A stretch of 64,000 nt of DNA from Cyclobacteriaceae bacterium (GCA_016787755.1 JAEUUA010000013.1:310001-374000), one strand, 5' to 3'; positions 8,093-16,549 are shown, numbered from the stretch's first letter. The notes: generated from the sequence alone by a model not told the origin. Program-made: numbers and translations.

Positions 8093-9412
8093 ATGGTTCA
8101 GATTGGCTTAGCCCTTATCATTTCAATTGCCGCTCTAATTGCTGCCTCTCGTTACATTAAGTTGCATCCGTTTTTTTCGCTCTTATTGGCCACACTGATT
8201 TTTGGGGTTGTAATGGGTAAATCGATATTAGAAATATTATCTACGATGCAATCGGGGTTTGGATCACTTTTACAACAAATTGGTTTCTTAGTCGCCATTG
8301 GTTCTTGTCTTGGCATTGTTATGGAACGGACCGGAGCCATGACCAGCATTGGCAATAAAATTGTTTCTGCTTTTGGCGTTGGCAAATCATTAATCGCTAT
8401 GTCAATGATTGGCGTTGTAGTGGGCATCCCGGTTTACTGCGATTCGGGATTTATCATTCTGTCGCGGTTAATACCTGCGTTATCATCCTCTTCTATTAAT
8501 GAAGCACAACTTTCGCTCGCACTATCCACCGGTTTATATACTTCGCATACATTAGTGCCACCAACACCGGGCCCGTTGGCTGCTGCTGCTAATCTTGGCA
8601 TAACAGCTAATTTGGGGTTAGTCATGTTAATCGGATTTATTGGAGCATTACCTGCTGCCCTAATTGCTTATGTGTTAGCAAGAAAGCTGGGCACCTCTAT
8701 TCAAGTAACGCAGTCTCCTTATGAATCAATTCAAAAAAGCAAACACAATACTATCCTGGTTTTTCTTCCTCTCCTACTTCCCATAGCGTTGATTTCTTTG
8801 GCTTCTATACCAAGTGTAATCCCTGCACTTCTGTCTTGGACAACGGTTTTTAAAATAATTGGAACACCGGCAGTAGCATTACTGATCGGGTTGCTTTGCG
8901 CGATGCTCTTGATCTCAAAAAAACAAAAAGGAGAATGGCCAGGTTGGATTTCAGAAGCTTTAAAAGATGCCGGACTTATTCTTCTTATAACGGGTGCTGG
9001 TGGTTCATTTGGCGCAGTCATTAAATCGAGTGGTGTTGATGTGATTTTGAAAGAACAGGTGGCAGGATCACATGCAGGTGGAATAATCTTCTTACTCATT
9101 GCTTTTGCGCTTGCTTCAATTCTGAAAACAGCACAAGGCTCATCCACCTCTGCCATTATAGTAACAAGCTCATTGCTTGCCCCGCTTACAGTGCTGGCAG
9201 GGTTTACATCAGCCATTCACCTATCTACTTTGATTTTAGCAATCGGTGGTGGTGCTATGACGGTTTCACACGCCAATGATTCTTACTTCTGGGTAGTGTC
9301 ACAATTCAGTGGCATAAGCGAAAGAGATGCCTACAAAAGTTTCACGCTGATTACCCTTGCTCAAGGAGTAACCGTTCTCATTACTTCCGTTTTACTATTT
9401 ATACTACTGTGA
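8093..9412 (+). CDS. GntP-family permease, probably glycerate transporter
   Basis: A 439-residue inner membrane protein with about 12 hydrophobic segments and the marks of the gluconate:H+ symporter family: GSCLGIVMERTGAMTSIG, PVYCDSGFIILSRLIPAL, the SHTLVPPTPGPLAAA loop and GGGAMTVSHANDSYFWVVS near the C-terminus. GntP members carry gluconate, glycerate, lactate-like or other sugar acids. Because the next gene, overlapping by four bases, is a glycerate kinase, glycerate is the most likely substrate. Substrate choice is inferred from context. Confidence 0.88.
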   Translation: MVQIGLALIISIAALIAASRYIKLHPFFSLLLATLIFGVVMGKSILEILSTMQSGFGSLLQQIGFLVAIGSCLGIVMERTGAMTSIGNKIVSAFGVGKSLIAMSMIGVVVGIPVYCDSGFIILSRLIPALSSSSINEAQLSLALSTGLYTSHTLVPPTPGPLAAAANLGITANLGLVMLIGFIGALPAALIAYVLARKLGTSIQVTQSPYESIQKSKHNTILVFLPLLLPIALISLASIPSVIPALLSWTTVFKIIGTPAVALLIGLLCAMLLISKKQKGEWPGWISEALKDAGLILLITGAGGSFGAVIKSSGVDVILKEQVAGSHAGGIIFLLIAFALASILKTAQGSSTSAIIVTSSLLAPLTVLAGFTSAIHLSTLILAIGGGAMTVSHANDSYFWVVSQFSGISERDAYKSFTLITLAQGVTVLITSVLLFILL

Positions 9413-10512
9413 AAGTTCTCATTGCACCCGATAAGTTTAAAGGCTCCTTAACGGCAAAAGAAGTATGCGCTGCTATCGAGCAAGGTTTACTTAAAAATGA
9501 CTCAACTCTTTCTATAAAATCAATTCCGCTGGCGGATGGTGGTGAAGGCACGTGTGAAATACTCACTGAGAATTCAAATGGCTCAATAATTTCAGTCGAA
9601 GTATCCGATCCCTTGTTTCGAAAAATAATCGCCTCGTATGGAATTTCAGGTGATGGCTCAACAGCCTTTATTGAGATGGCACGTGCATCCGGCTTACAGC
9701 TGCTTAAAAAAGAAGAACAAAATCCATTAAAGACTTCTACTTATGGAACTGGAGAATTAATTGCAGATGCAATCAATCGAAACGTAAAGAAAATTGTGCT
9801 TGCTATTGGTGGTAGCGCAACCAACGATGCCGGGATGGGAATGGCAGTTGCACTTGGAATAAAGTTTACAAACAAAAAAGGAGAAGTCCTTAATCCCACT
9901 GGTGAGAATCTCATTCATGTCCGTGAAATTGATTTTGACCAATTTATACTTGCAAAACATCCCATCCAAATTATTGTACTCTGCGATGTTACCAATGAAT
10001 TATATGGAACAAATGGCGCTGCCTATGTATATGCTTTACAAAAAGGCGCAACTGAGAACGAACTAAAACTTCTTGATGATGGCTTAAGAAATTTTGCATC
10101 TGTTGTTGATCAGGATATTAATTTTCCCGGAGCAGGAGCCGCTGGTGGCTTAGGCGCTGGAGCAAAATTTTTTCTTAATGCTTCATTCAATTCAGGGGTT
10201 GAATATCTCTTGAAAACTTTAAATCTGGAAGAAGAAATCAAACATGCAGATCTCATTATTACAGGTGAAGGGAAAATGGACCAGCAAACACTTTCCGGTA
10301 AAGTAGTGATGGGTGTAGCTCAGCTGGCTACCCAGTATCAAAAGCCGATCATCGCCCTTGTCGGGAAAAATGATTTGTCTGTTGAAGAAATAACTTCTAT
10401 TGGATTAAATAAAGTGATCTCCCTGGTGGACAATAATACCAATGTTACTAATGCGATTAAAAATGCCGCCAGGTTACTTAGCGACCGAGCTGCCCAACAA
10501 ATAATCTTATAA
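9409..10512 (+). CDS. Glycerate kinase (type 1, GlxK/GarK family)
   Basis: Phosphorylates D-glycerate, normally at the 2-position in this family, feeding 2-phosphoglycerate into lower glycolysis. The 367-residue protein has the family N-terminus (APDKFKGSLTAKEVCAAIEQGL), PLADGGEGTCEIL, the central IGGSATNDAGMGMAVALG and the C-terminal LIITGEGKMDQQTLSGKV. Translation begins at GTG 9409, which overlaps the permease stop as GTGA. Together the two genes form a glycerate uptake and activation unit. Confidence 0.93.
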   Translation: MKVLIAPDKFKGSLTAKEVCAAIEQGLLKNDSTLSIKSIPLADGGEGTCEILTENSNGSIISVEVSDPLFRKIIASYGISGDGSTAFIEMARASGLQLLKKEEQNPLKTSTYGTGELIADAINRNVKKIVLAIGGSATNDAGMGMAVALGIKFTNKKGEVLNPTGENLIHVREIDFDQFILAKHPIQIIVLCDVTNELYGTNGAAYVYALQKGATENELKLLDDGLRNFASVVDQDINFPGAGAAGGLGAGAKFFLNASFNSGVEYLLKTLNLEEEIKHADLIITGEGKMDQQTLSGKVVMGVAQLATQYQKPIIALVGKNDLSVEEITSIGLNKVISLVDNNTNVTNAIKNAARLLSDRAAQQIIL

Positions 10513-10515
10513 GGA

Positions 10516-10973
10516 CTACTTCATTTTTTCAAATAGGAAATCGATTGCTTTTCCATTCCCTGCGATGGTTGCTTTCAGTTTTGAACCTTCAAGTTGATAC
10601 GAGATTACTTTTGGGAAATCATGCTGTTGATTTTCACACACAAAACCGGTTTCTGTTATGATAATCAATTTGAAATAAACAGGTTGTTGATTTTCTGGCA
10701 CATCGGCCATATAGTGCAACTCACCATCCTTTGTAACAATCTTCAATTTCTCTACAAAGGAAGTATCAGTACCATTCATGCTCACGCCTAACCCTTTCAT
10801 CACATCACCCTTTCTTACCAGCGCTCATGAGCACTTCGTCCTGTCTTTACATTGGTACGATTCCAGGTCCCTTCCAGCCATGATAAATTTTCTATACTAG
10901 CCGTCTGTTTCGATTTTGGAGGTTGCGAAACAACTGCCTGTGAAACCAAAAGTAAAAGCAGCATGATTCTCAT
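10516..10973 (-). pseudogene. DUF6265-like lipocalin-type protein, split by a frameshift
   Basis: Two frames together make one exported protein of about 150 residues. The first runs from ATG 10973 to TAA 10817-10815: 52 residues with a signal peptide (MRIMLLLLLVSQAVVSQ) and LSWLEGTWNRTNVKTGRS...HERW. The second, in another frame, covers 10803 back to 10516 (GLGVSMNGTDTSFVEKLKI, ADVPENQQPVYFKL, CENQQHDFPKVISYQLEGSKL). Both halves match one small beta-barrel family. A single extra base at the TGGTAA (10820-10815), for example TGGGTA, would restore one reading frame. It is either a real inactivating mutation or a base error. The second half ends four bases from the convergent glycerate kinase gene. 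Confidence 0.7.
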
Positions 10974-11027
10974 ACGCCAGATTTTAAGTAAGTTGCATCT
11001 GTTAAAGTACTCTTAACAAATGTAATC

Positions 11028-11252
11028 ATGTCGGTCAGTGATTTAGAAAAATCTGTATTAAAATATCTGACCGAAAAAGGAGGCACAGGTAATATTATGG
11101 AACAATTGCCAACCTCATTTGATTTCGACCAGGCCTTTGAGTTCGCAAACAACCTTCAGAATAAAGACTTCGTAAAGTTGCTCTATTCAAATTTCAATAA
11201 GAAACTAATCGTTGTTGAGTTAACCTTGTTGGGATTTAGAGAAGGTAAATAA
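11028..11252 (+). CDS. Small acidic cytoplasmic protein, unknown
   Basis: A 74-residue frame with no signal peptide or membrane segment. The N-terminal two thirds look helical (VSDLEKSVLKYLTEKGG, FDFDQAFEFANNLQNKDFV) and the end beta-like (KKLIVVELTLLGFREGK), an arrangement compatible with a small winged-helix-like fold. No family was recognised. It is divergent from the frameshifted DUF6265-like gene, with 54 bases between starts, and is followed by a hairpin. Confidence 0.55.
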   Translation: MSVSDLEKSVLKYLTEKGGTGNIMEQLPTSFDFDQAFEFANNLQNKDFVKLLYSNFNKKLIVVELTLLGFREGK

Positions 11253-11264
11253 CACCTCACCACG

Positions 11265-11283
11265 CCCTCTCTAAAGGAGAGGG
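11265..11283. terminator. Hairpin after the small ORF, weak terminator
   Basis: CCCTCTC (11265-11271) and GAGAGGG (11277-11283) pair over a five-base loop. There is no strong T-run after it on the plus strand, so termination is uncertain; it may be a dispersed intergenic hairpin element. Confidence 0.4.
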
Positions 11284-11339
11284 TGACTTAATTAATATAT
11301 TCCTTTTTAACCTGATAACAATTAGCAAAAAATTGCCAT

Positions 11340-12323
11340 TTATACTTTTGGCAAATAACTATCAATAAATTTAATCTCCTCCTCAGTAAGTTTCACCTCA
11401 ATCGCTTTTGCATTTTGAATTGCCTGAGCTGTATTACGCGCACCCACTAACGCAATTGTAATCCCAGGGCGCTCAATCGTCCAGCGCAACACCAATTGAC
11501 TTAGCGTTGCCTTCTTCTCTGCTGCCATCGGTTTTAACTTATCTAAAAAGCTATTTGTCTTTTCAATACTCTCAGCCGTGAAGTATTTATTGGTAGCCCG
11601 ATGATCGCCTTCCTGAAATTTATAATCAGACGTTATTTTACCTGTGAGCAATCCCCGCTCCAGCGGACTATAGGCCAACACCGACTTGTTATGTCTAATA
11701 CAATATAGAACTGTCTTATCCTCCACCGCTCTGTTCACCATGCTAAATGGAATCTGATTAGAAACCAATGAGATTGTTTTCTCAGCCTCAGCCATTTGCT
11801 CTGCATTGTAATTGCAAACTCCGGCATGTCGCACCTTACCTTGTTTAATTAAAGTCGCTACCGCTTCCATTGTTTCAGCAATGGGTGTGGTGGATTCTGG
11901 CCAATGAATCTGGTATAGATCAATATAATCAGTACCCAATCGCTTCAAACTATCCTCACATTCTTTAATAATGCTTTCCTTCCCGGCATATTTATAAATA
12001 TCAATTTCAACACCATCATTATTCTTACTCTTGAAACCGAAGTCACCTTTTGATAAATCCCAACGCATTCCAAACTTGGTTAGAATTTGAATTTTGTCCC
12101 GACTAATTCCTTTAATCGCATCCCCAACAATTTCTTCGCTTTCACCTTGTCCATAAATAGGTGCAGTATCAATGGAAGTTACTCCCACATCATACGATGC
12201 TCTTATCGCTTCAATTGCATCATTCCGATCTGTTTTTCCCCACATCCATCCGCCTGCAGCCCACGCACCAAACGTAATAACTGAAACTTCTAAATCTGAA
12301 TTTGCTAGCTTTCTGTATTCCAT
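11340..12323 (-). CDS. Aldo/keto reductase
   Basis: NADPH-dependent oxidoreductase of the aldo/keto reductase superfamily, 327 residues, the usual size. The TIM-barrel signature is clear: LEVSVITFGAWAAGGWMWG at the start, SIDTAPIYGQGESEEIVGDA with the catalytic Asp and Tyr, the lysine in ILTKFG, the histidine in DLYQIHWPE, and the cofactor-binding end ALVGARNTAQAIQNAKAIEV. Sequence type is closest to the YhdN/general stress 69-like group acting on small aldehydes. It is transcribed alone, divergent from ffh. The physiological substrate cannot be read from sequence. Confidence 0.9.
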   Translation of the reverse strand: MEYRKLANSDLEVSVITFGAWAAGGWMWGKTDRNDAIEAIRASYDVGVTSIDTAPIYGQGESEEIVGDAIKGISRDKIQILTKFGMRWDLSKGDFGFKSKNNDGVEIDIYKYAGKESIIKECEDSLKRLGTDYIDLYQIHWPESTTPIAETMEAVATLIKQGKVRHAGVCNYNAEQMAEAEKTISLVSNQIPFSMVNRAVEDKTVLYCIRHNKSVLAYSPLERGLLTGKITSDYKFQEGDHRATNKYFTAESIEKTNSFLDKLKPMAAEKKATLSQLVLRWTIERPGITIALVGARNTAQAIQNAKAIEVKLTEEEIKFIDSYLPKV

Positions 12324-12448
12324 GAAAATGTTTTAATGTGATAAAGGTTGAGGCAAGATAACCACCTGAGCCTTGCTTTTGTTCCTATTTGTGGGAAAAA
12401 ACTGTGAAATTGAGATTTTTTTAAGGTTCTCAATTCCAAATTAGCCGT

Positions 12449-12456
12449 TAACTTTG
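12449..12456 (+). promoter_or_regulatory. Likely -7 promoter element of ffh
   Basis: TAACTTTG matches the Bacteroidota TAnnTTTG consensus and lies 26 bases before the ffh ATG. No clear TTG appears about 20 bases upstream, so strength is unknown. Confidence 0.45.
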
Positions 12457-12481
12457 TGGGCTTTTAGTAAAAAAACAAATC

Positions 12482-13813
12482 ATGTTCGATAGTTTAAGTC
12501 TCAAGTTGGAAAAGGCCTTTCAAACCCTCAAAGGCCAGGGAAGAATTACGGAAATTAACGTTGCTACTACCGTAAAGGAAATTCGCAAAGCATTGATTGA
12601 TGCGGACGTTAACTACAAGGTTGCCAAAGAAGTTACAGACGAAATAAAAGAGAAGGCACTCGGTCAGAATGTACTTACAGCCGTTTCGCCCGGGCAACTT
12701 CTTACCAAAATCACCAATGACGAACTCACCCTTTTAATGGGGGGTGATAGTGAAGATATTTCTATTGAAGGAAATCCGGCCATCATCCTGATTGCCGGTT
12801 TACAAGGTTCTGGTAAAACTACGTTCTCAGGCAAGTTAGCAAGCTATCTGAAGCGTCAGGGTAGACAAGTGATGTTAACTGCTTGCGACATTTATCGTCC
12901 GGCTGCGATTGATCAATTGAAAGTATTGGGCGAGCAGATTGGTGTTGAAGTATATGCTGAGCCTGAAAATAAGGATGCTGTAAAAATCGCGAAAGCAGCT
13001 ATTGAACACGCTAAGAAAAATAATTATCGCATCGTCATTGTTGATACAGCTGGTCGATTAGCAGTTGATGAACAAATGATGAATGAGATCGCGAGTCTGA
13101 AAGAAGCGCTGAAGCCATCTGAAACATTATTTGTGGTTGACTCAATGACGGGTCAGGATGCTGTAAATACGGCTAAAGCATTTAATGATCGCTTAAATTT
13201 TAATGGTGTTGTTCTTACCAAATTAGACGGTGATACACGCGGTGGTGCAGCTTTATCGATTCGCAGAGTGGTAGACAAGCCGATTAAGTTTATCAGTTCG
13301 GGTGAAAAAATGGAAGCCATCGATCGCTTCTATCCGGATCGCATGGCCAGCCGGATTTTGGGCATGGGTGATGTGGTGAGCCTCGTGGAGAAAGCACAAG
13401 AAACTTTTGATGAAGATGAAACGCGCAGGCTCAATGCCAAAATGCGCAAGAACCAGTTCGACTTCAACGACTTTCTTTCGCAACTGGAGCAAATTAAAAA
13501 GATGGGCAACATGAAAGATTTGTTGGGTATGATCCCAGGCATGGGTAAAGCGATGAAAGGTGTTGACATTGATGATAATTCATTCAAACCTATTGAATCT
13601 ATCATTCGCTCCATGACAATTGATGAACGTCAAAATCCTGATAAAATAAATGTGAGCCGTAAAAACCGAATTGCTAAAGGTAGCGGTACCAATGTGCAAC
13701 AGGTAAATCAATTGCTCAAGCAGTTTGAAGACATGCGCAAAATGATGAAGACCATGAATAAAATGGGTGGAGGAAAGCGTGCGCTGAATGCATTGAATCC
13801 GTTTGGGAAATAA
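12482..13813 (+). CDS. ffh: Signal recognition particle protein Ffh
   Basis: GTPase and signal-sequence-binding subunit of the signal recognition particle, which delivers nascent membrane proteins to FtsY and the translocon. The 443-residue protein has the N domain (LEKAFQTLKGQGRITEINV), the G domain with P-loop GLQGSGKTTFSGKLA near 108, DTAGRLA near 190 and the TKLDGD guanine motif near 247, and the methionine-rich M domain (MKDLLGMIPGMGKAM, then the RMTxxER-like SMTIDERQNPDKIN). Single gene, flanked by a divergent reductase and a separate downstream operon. Confidence 0.98.
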   Translation: MFDSLSLKLEKAFQTLKGQGRITEINVATTVKEIRKALIDADVNYKVAKEVTDEIKEKALGQNVLTAVSPGQLLTKITNDELTLLMGGDSEDISIEGNPAIILIAGLQGSGKTTFSGKLASYLKRQGRQVMLTACDIYRPAAIDQLKVLGEQIGVEVYAEPENKDAVKIAKAAIEHAKKNNYRIVIVDTAGRLAVDEQMMNEIASLKEALKPSETLFVVDSMTGQDAVNTAKAFNDRLNFNGVVLTKLDGDTRGGAALSIRRVVDKPIKFISSGEKMEAIDRFYPDRMASRILGMGDVVSLVEKAQETFDEDETRRLNAKMRKNQFDFNDFLSQLEQIKKMGNMKDLLGMIPGMGKAMKGVDIDDNSFKPIESIIRSMTIDERQNPDKINVSRKNRIAKGSGTNVQQVNQLLKQFEDMRKMMKTMNKMGGGKRALNALNPFGK

Positions 13814-13851
13814 TCAAAAATCAATCAATCAGATTTAATTCTTGTTATTAA

Positions 13852-14397
13852 ATGAAACTTACTGCCCGTAACACACATCGCGACATTGCCTATTTCTTTT
13901 TGGGCCTCATAATCGCATTTTCTATTTCAGGAATCTTTCTGAACCATCGCCAATCCTGGCACCCAAGACGTTACACCTATAATTCACAAGAGATCCAATT
14001 AAAGTCATTGATCGCTTCTGATTCTGTAACCGATCAGTTCATTGCTGATTTTACCAAAGAGTATAATATTGAAGACAACCTCCGCAGGTTTGCAGTCAAT
14101 GGAAATAATTTGAACATTTCGTATGTAAGTAATGATGTAAAGATCGATTTAAGTACTGGCAAAGGAAAAATTGAAACCTACCGAGTGACTCCCCTGCTTG
14201 GACAAATGACTCAACTCCATCAGGACACTAGTAAATGGTGGATTTATTATTCTGATATTTTTGGTGTTGCTATGCTCGTGATTGCATCCACTGGAATGTT
14301 CATTCAAAAAGGGGAAAACAGTTTTTGGGCTCGCGGCTGGAAGCTTGCCCTGGTTGGACTAATTTTTCCGCTTATTTTTCTTTTCTTGCTTTCTTAG
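13852..14397 (+). CDS. PepSY-associated TM-type membrane protein
   Basis: A 181-residue inner membrane protein with one helix near 14-30 (IAYFFLGLIIAFSISGIFL), a soluble periplasmic part of about 100 residues, and two helices near 132-150 and 160-180. The pattern, including the N-terminal RxxHRDIAYFFLGLI and the later WWIYYSDIFGVAMLVIASTG, is that of PepSY-associated transmembrane proteins often linked to iron or redox functions. The Crp/Fnr regulator gene starts ten bases downstream, so the two are probably co-transcribed. Molecular function is unknown. Confidence 0.65.
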   Translation: MKLTARNTHRDIAYFFLGLIIAFSISGIFLNHRQSWHPRRYTYNSQEIQLKSLIASDSVTDQFIADFTKEYNIEDNLRRFAVNGNNLNISYVSNDVKIDLSTGKGKIETYRVTPLLGQMTQLHQDTSKWWIYYSDIFGVAMLVIASTGMFIQKGENSFWARGWKLALVGLIFPLIFLFLLS

Positions 14398-14406
14398 TTC
14401 AAAAAC

Positions 14407-15018
14407 ATGTCTTCTTCCGATTCAATTTTCCATTCACTTCTTAAAAATGAAGTTTCGACCTATGGTCAATTGAAGAAATTTCCTGCCGGATCGGTCATTC
14501 AGCAAGAGGACAGTTATATAAAGGCCATACCCCTGGTGCTCACTGGAAGTTTAAAAGTGATGCGCACCGACCATGATGGTCATGAAATACTTCTCTACTA
14601 CATTACCCCCGGAGAAAGTTGCATCATGTCCTTTCTCGGGGGCATCCACAACGAAACCAGCAAAGTAAAGGCTATTGTTGAGGAGGATGCTGAAATACTG
14701 TTTATTCCTGTAGAAAAAGCAAGCGAATGGGTGAAGAAATTTCCCGAATGGTCTGATTTTATTTTCAAACTGTATCATAAACGATTTGAAGAACTACTTA
14801 CAGCTGTTAATGCCATTGCTTTTCAAAAATTAGATACCCGTTTGCTTCAACTCATCAAACAAAAAGTAGCACTCTATCAATCCAATGAGATTAAAATAAC
14901 CCATCAACAATTGGCCGAAGAGTTGGGAACCGCCCGTGAAGCCGTATCGCGTGTGATCAAACAAATGGAAAATGAAGGTTTGGTTATGCTTTCGAGAAAT
15001 AAAATAACCCTTATGTGA
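14407..15018 (+). CDS. Crp/Fnr-family transcriptional regulator
   Basis: A 203-residue DNA-binding regulator. The N-terminal cyclic-nucleotide-binding-like domain covers about 15-125 (GSVIQQEDSYIKAIPLVLTG, EILLYYITPGESCIMSFLG). The C-terminal Crp-type helix-turn-helix covers about 150-200 (ITHQQLAEELGTAREAVSRVIKQMENEGLV). No N-terminal cysteine cluster for a Fnr iron-sulfur centre is present, so it is not an Fnr of the E. coli kind. A TGTGA-N6-TCACA palindrome overlaps its stop codon and sits before the rhodanese/thioredoxin operon, which it probably controls. Confidence 0.9.
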   Translation: MSSSDSIFHSLLKNEVSTYGQLKKFPAGSVIQQEDSYIKAIPLVLTGSLKVMRTDHDGHEILLYYITPGESCIMSFLGGIHNETSKVKAIVEEDAEILFIPVEKASEWVKKFPEWSDFIFKLYHKRFEELLTAVNAIAFQKLDTRLLQLIKQKVALYQSNEIKITHQQLAEELGTAREAVSRVIKQMENEGLVMLSRNKITLM

Positions 15019-15029
15019 CGAAAGTCACA
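15014..15029. promoter_or_regulatory. Crp-type operator TGTGA-N6-TCACA
   Basis: TGTGACGAAAGTCACA is a perfect inverted repeat (six bases each side of GAAA) and matches the classic Crp consensus. It overlaps the stop codon of the adjacent Crp/Fnr-family gene. Its centre at 15021.5 lies about 40 bases before the start point predicted from the -7 element at 15051, a class II activator position. Confidence 0.7.
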
Positions 15030-15050
15030 ATCTCCCTCAAAGTACAGTAG

Positions 15051-15058
15051 TAGATTTG
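15051..15058 (+). promoter_or_regulatory. -7 promoter element of the rhodanese/thioredoxin operon
   Basis: TAGATTTG matches the Bacteroidota TAnnTTTG consensus exactly. No TTG or TTTG is found 19-21 bases upstream; that position is taken by the Crp-type palindrome, which suggests an activator-dependent promoter. The first gene starts 23 bases downstream. Confidence 0.6.
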
Positions 15059-15080
15059 TATCAACAAAAAACTACTACCA

Positions 15081-15299
15081 ATGAAAAAAAATATGGGTTC
15101 CGCTGACCGGATTATCAGGGTGATACTGGCAGCACTTGTTGTAATTTTTTATTTTACCAATATAATTTCAGGCACTACCGCGATCATCCTGTTAGCACTC
15201 GCAGCGGTATTTGTGTTAACCAGTCTGGTTAGCGTGTGTCCGCTATATCTTCCTTTTGGGTTAAGTACATTGAGAAAGAAACTAAATGGACAAGATTAG
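15081..15299 (+). CDS. DUF2892 (YgaP-like) inner membrane protein
   Basis: A 72-residue protein with the DUF2892 layout: MGSADRIIRVILAALVVI at the N-terminus, two transmembrane helices (about 12-30 and 35-52) and a CPLY motif near 55. The family is commonly found with, or fused to, rhodanese domains, as in E. coli YgaP. Here it opens an operon with two rhodanese genes, OsmC and thioredoxin, consistent with sulfide or persulfide handling. The last 14 bases overlap the next gene. Confidence 0.82.
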   Translation: MKKNMGSADRIIRVILAALVVIFYFTNIISGTTAIILLALAAVFVLTSLVSVCPLYLPFGLSTLRKKLNGQD

Positions 15300-15471
15300 A
15301 AAACACTTAGGCATAGCAATAGGCACAGTAATCGGTCTAGCTGCGGGATTCTTGTATTGGAAAGAAATTGGTTGCACGAGTGGCTCCTGCCCTATCACGT
15401 CCAGCCCTGTAAATTCCTCCATTTATGGTGCCGTCATGGGTGGCTTGGGAGCCAGCATCTTTAAAAAATAA
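15286..15471 (+). CDS. DUF6132-family small membrane protein
   Basis: A 61-residue protein with a GxxxGxxxG-rich hydrophobic N-terminus (LGIAIGTVIGLAAGFLYW), a cysteine motif GCTSGSCPITSSP near 29-41 and a second hydrophobic glycine-rich segment (YGAVMGGLGASIF). The CxxGxCPITS signature is typical of DUF6132 proteins that travel with rhodaneses in Bacteroidota. The paired cysteines may handle sulfur or metal, which is inference. It overlaps the preceding gene by 14 bases. Confidence 0.75.
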   Translation: MDKIRKHLGIAIGTVIGLAAGFLYWKEIGCTSGSCPITSSPVNSSIYGAVMGGLGASIFKK

Positions 15472-15485
15472 AAATTAAAATCGCA

Positions 15486-15773
15486 ATGAATATTGAACAA
15501 CTTATTCAAAACAATCAGGGCACTATTGTCGATGTGCGCACTCCATCCGAATTTCAGAATGGACATATTAAGGGATCAATCAATATTCCGGTAAATGAAT
15601 TATTGCAACGACTGGAAGAACTAAAAGATCTTGAAATGCCTTTACTACTTTGTTGTGCATCGGGTGGGAGAAGTGCCATGGCTAGTCAATACCTTAAAGA
15701 GCAGGAGATAGAATGCTTGAATGCAGGCAGCTGGCATTTCATTACTCAAATACAAAGTCAAGTAACAAACTAG
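15486..15773 (+). CDS. Rhodanese-like sulfurtransferase (first)
   Basis: A single-domain cytoplasmic rhodanese of 95 residues. The family N-terminus IVDVRTPSEFQNGHIKGSIN is present, and the active loop LLCCASGGRSAMASQYL near 56-70 has the persulfide-forming cysteine and the CxxxxR arrangement. Such proteins move sulfane sulfur between thiols, thiosulfate or glutathione-like donors and acceptors. It is followed one base later by a second rhodanese, and both belong to the operon begun at 15081. Confidence 0.92.
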   Translation: MNIEQLIQNNQGTIVDVRTPSEFQNGHIKGSINIPVNELLQRLEELKDLEMPLLLCCASGGRSAMASQYLKEQEIECLNAGSWHFITQIQSQVTN

Positions 15774-15774
15774 T

Positions 15775-16089
15775 ATGATCGAACTATTAAAAAACTTATT
15801 TGGCCTGGGGCCAAAAGTTGATTTTGCCGAACTAAAGAAAAACGGAGCCGTAATAATTGATGTACGGACAAAAGGTGAGTATTCAGGGGGACATATCAAA
15901 GGGTCTATCAATATTCCTGTTGATCAGTTGAATCAACATACTAATCGCTTCCCCGACAAAAACAAAGCAATCATTACATGTTGTGCTTCGGGCATGCGCA
16001 GTGGCTCAGCAAAAAGTATGTTAAAATCAAAAGGATATACACACGTAATTAATGGAGGTAGCTGGATGAGTCTTCAACATAAACTTTAA
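15775..16089 (+). CDS. Rhodanese-like sulfurtransferase (second)
   Basis: A 104-residue rhodanese domain protein, similar to its upstream neighbour but with a longer N-terminal extension (LLKNLFGLGPKVDFAELKKN). The conserved VIIDVRTKGEYSGGHIKGSI and the active loop ITCCASGMRSGSAK are present. Both copies share the GHIKGSINIPV segment, so they probably arose by duplication, though they have diverged. The OsmC-family gene begins four bases after the stop. Confidence 0.92.
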   Translation: MIELLKNLFGLGPKVDFAELKKNGAVIIDVRTKGEYSGGHIKGSINIPVDQLNQHTNRFPDKNKAIITCCASGMRSGSAKSMLKSKGYTHVINGGSWMSLQHKL

Positions 16090-16093
16090 AATT

Positions 16094-16549
16094 ATGGAAG
16101 CGTATTTTTATAATGTTCAGGTTCAGTGGAATAAGGATCGAAAGGGAATGATGTGCTCTCCAGAGCTAACAAATCCCGCAGCAGGCGAAGGTTGCATAGA
16201 GGTAGCCACCCCGCCAGAATTCCCCAAAGGTATTGCTGGAATCTGGTCGCCTGAACATTTATTTACAGCTGCGGTGAGCAGTTGTCTAATGACAACATTC
16301 CTATCCATTGCTGAAAACTCAAAATTAGAATTCACTTCATTTACCTGCGATTCTAAAGGAAAACTGGATCAGATTGAAGGAAAATTTTTGATGACAGAAA
16401 TTGTCCTGGAACCTACTGTTACAATTGTTGCAGAAAAAGATCGGGAACGGGCTGAGCGGGTTTTGATGAAGTCTGAAAATGCGTGTTTGATTTCAAATTC
16501 TATCAAGTCAAACGTTATTATGATTCCTCGTATTATTGTGCAAGAATAA
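16094..16549 (+). CDS. OsmC/Ohr-family protein
   Basis: A 151-residue thiol peroxidase-like protein. The family hallmark cysteines are seen in LFTAAVSSCLMTTFLSIAE near 55-73 and in ENACLISNSI near 130. OsmC and Ohr proteins reduce organic hydroperoxides, and OsmC-like proteins are also found with sulfur-transfer genes, where they may act on persulfides. Its place between rhodaneses and thioredoxin supports a thiol or sulfane sulfur role. The exact subfamily cannot be fixed by eye. Confidence 0.85.
   Translation: MEAYFYNVQVQWNKDRKGMMCSPELTNPAAGEGCIEVATPPEFPKGIAGIWSPEHLFTAAVSSCLMTTFLSIAENSKLEFTSFTCDSKGKLDQIEGKFLMTEIVLEPTVTIVAEKDRERAERVLMKSENACLISNSIKSNVIMIPRIIVQE

Noticed and set aside
8731..9216. 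161-codon minus-strand ORF inside the GntP permease gene
   Set aside because: It is a shadow of a highly hydrophobic coding region; its composition is not protein-like and no start signal is seen.
14407..15018. Crp/Fnr regulator as an oxygen-sensing Fnr
   Set aside because: No N-terminal cysteine cluster for an iron-sulfur centre is present.
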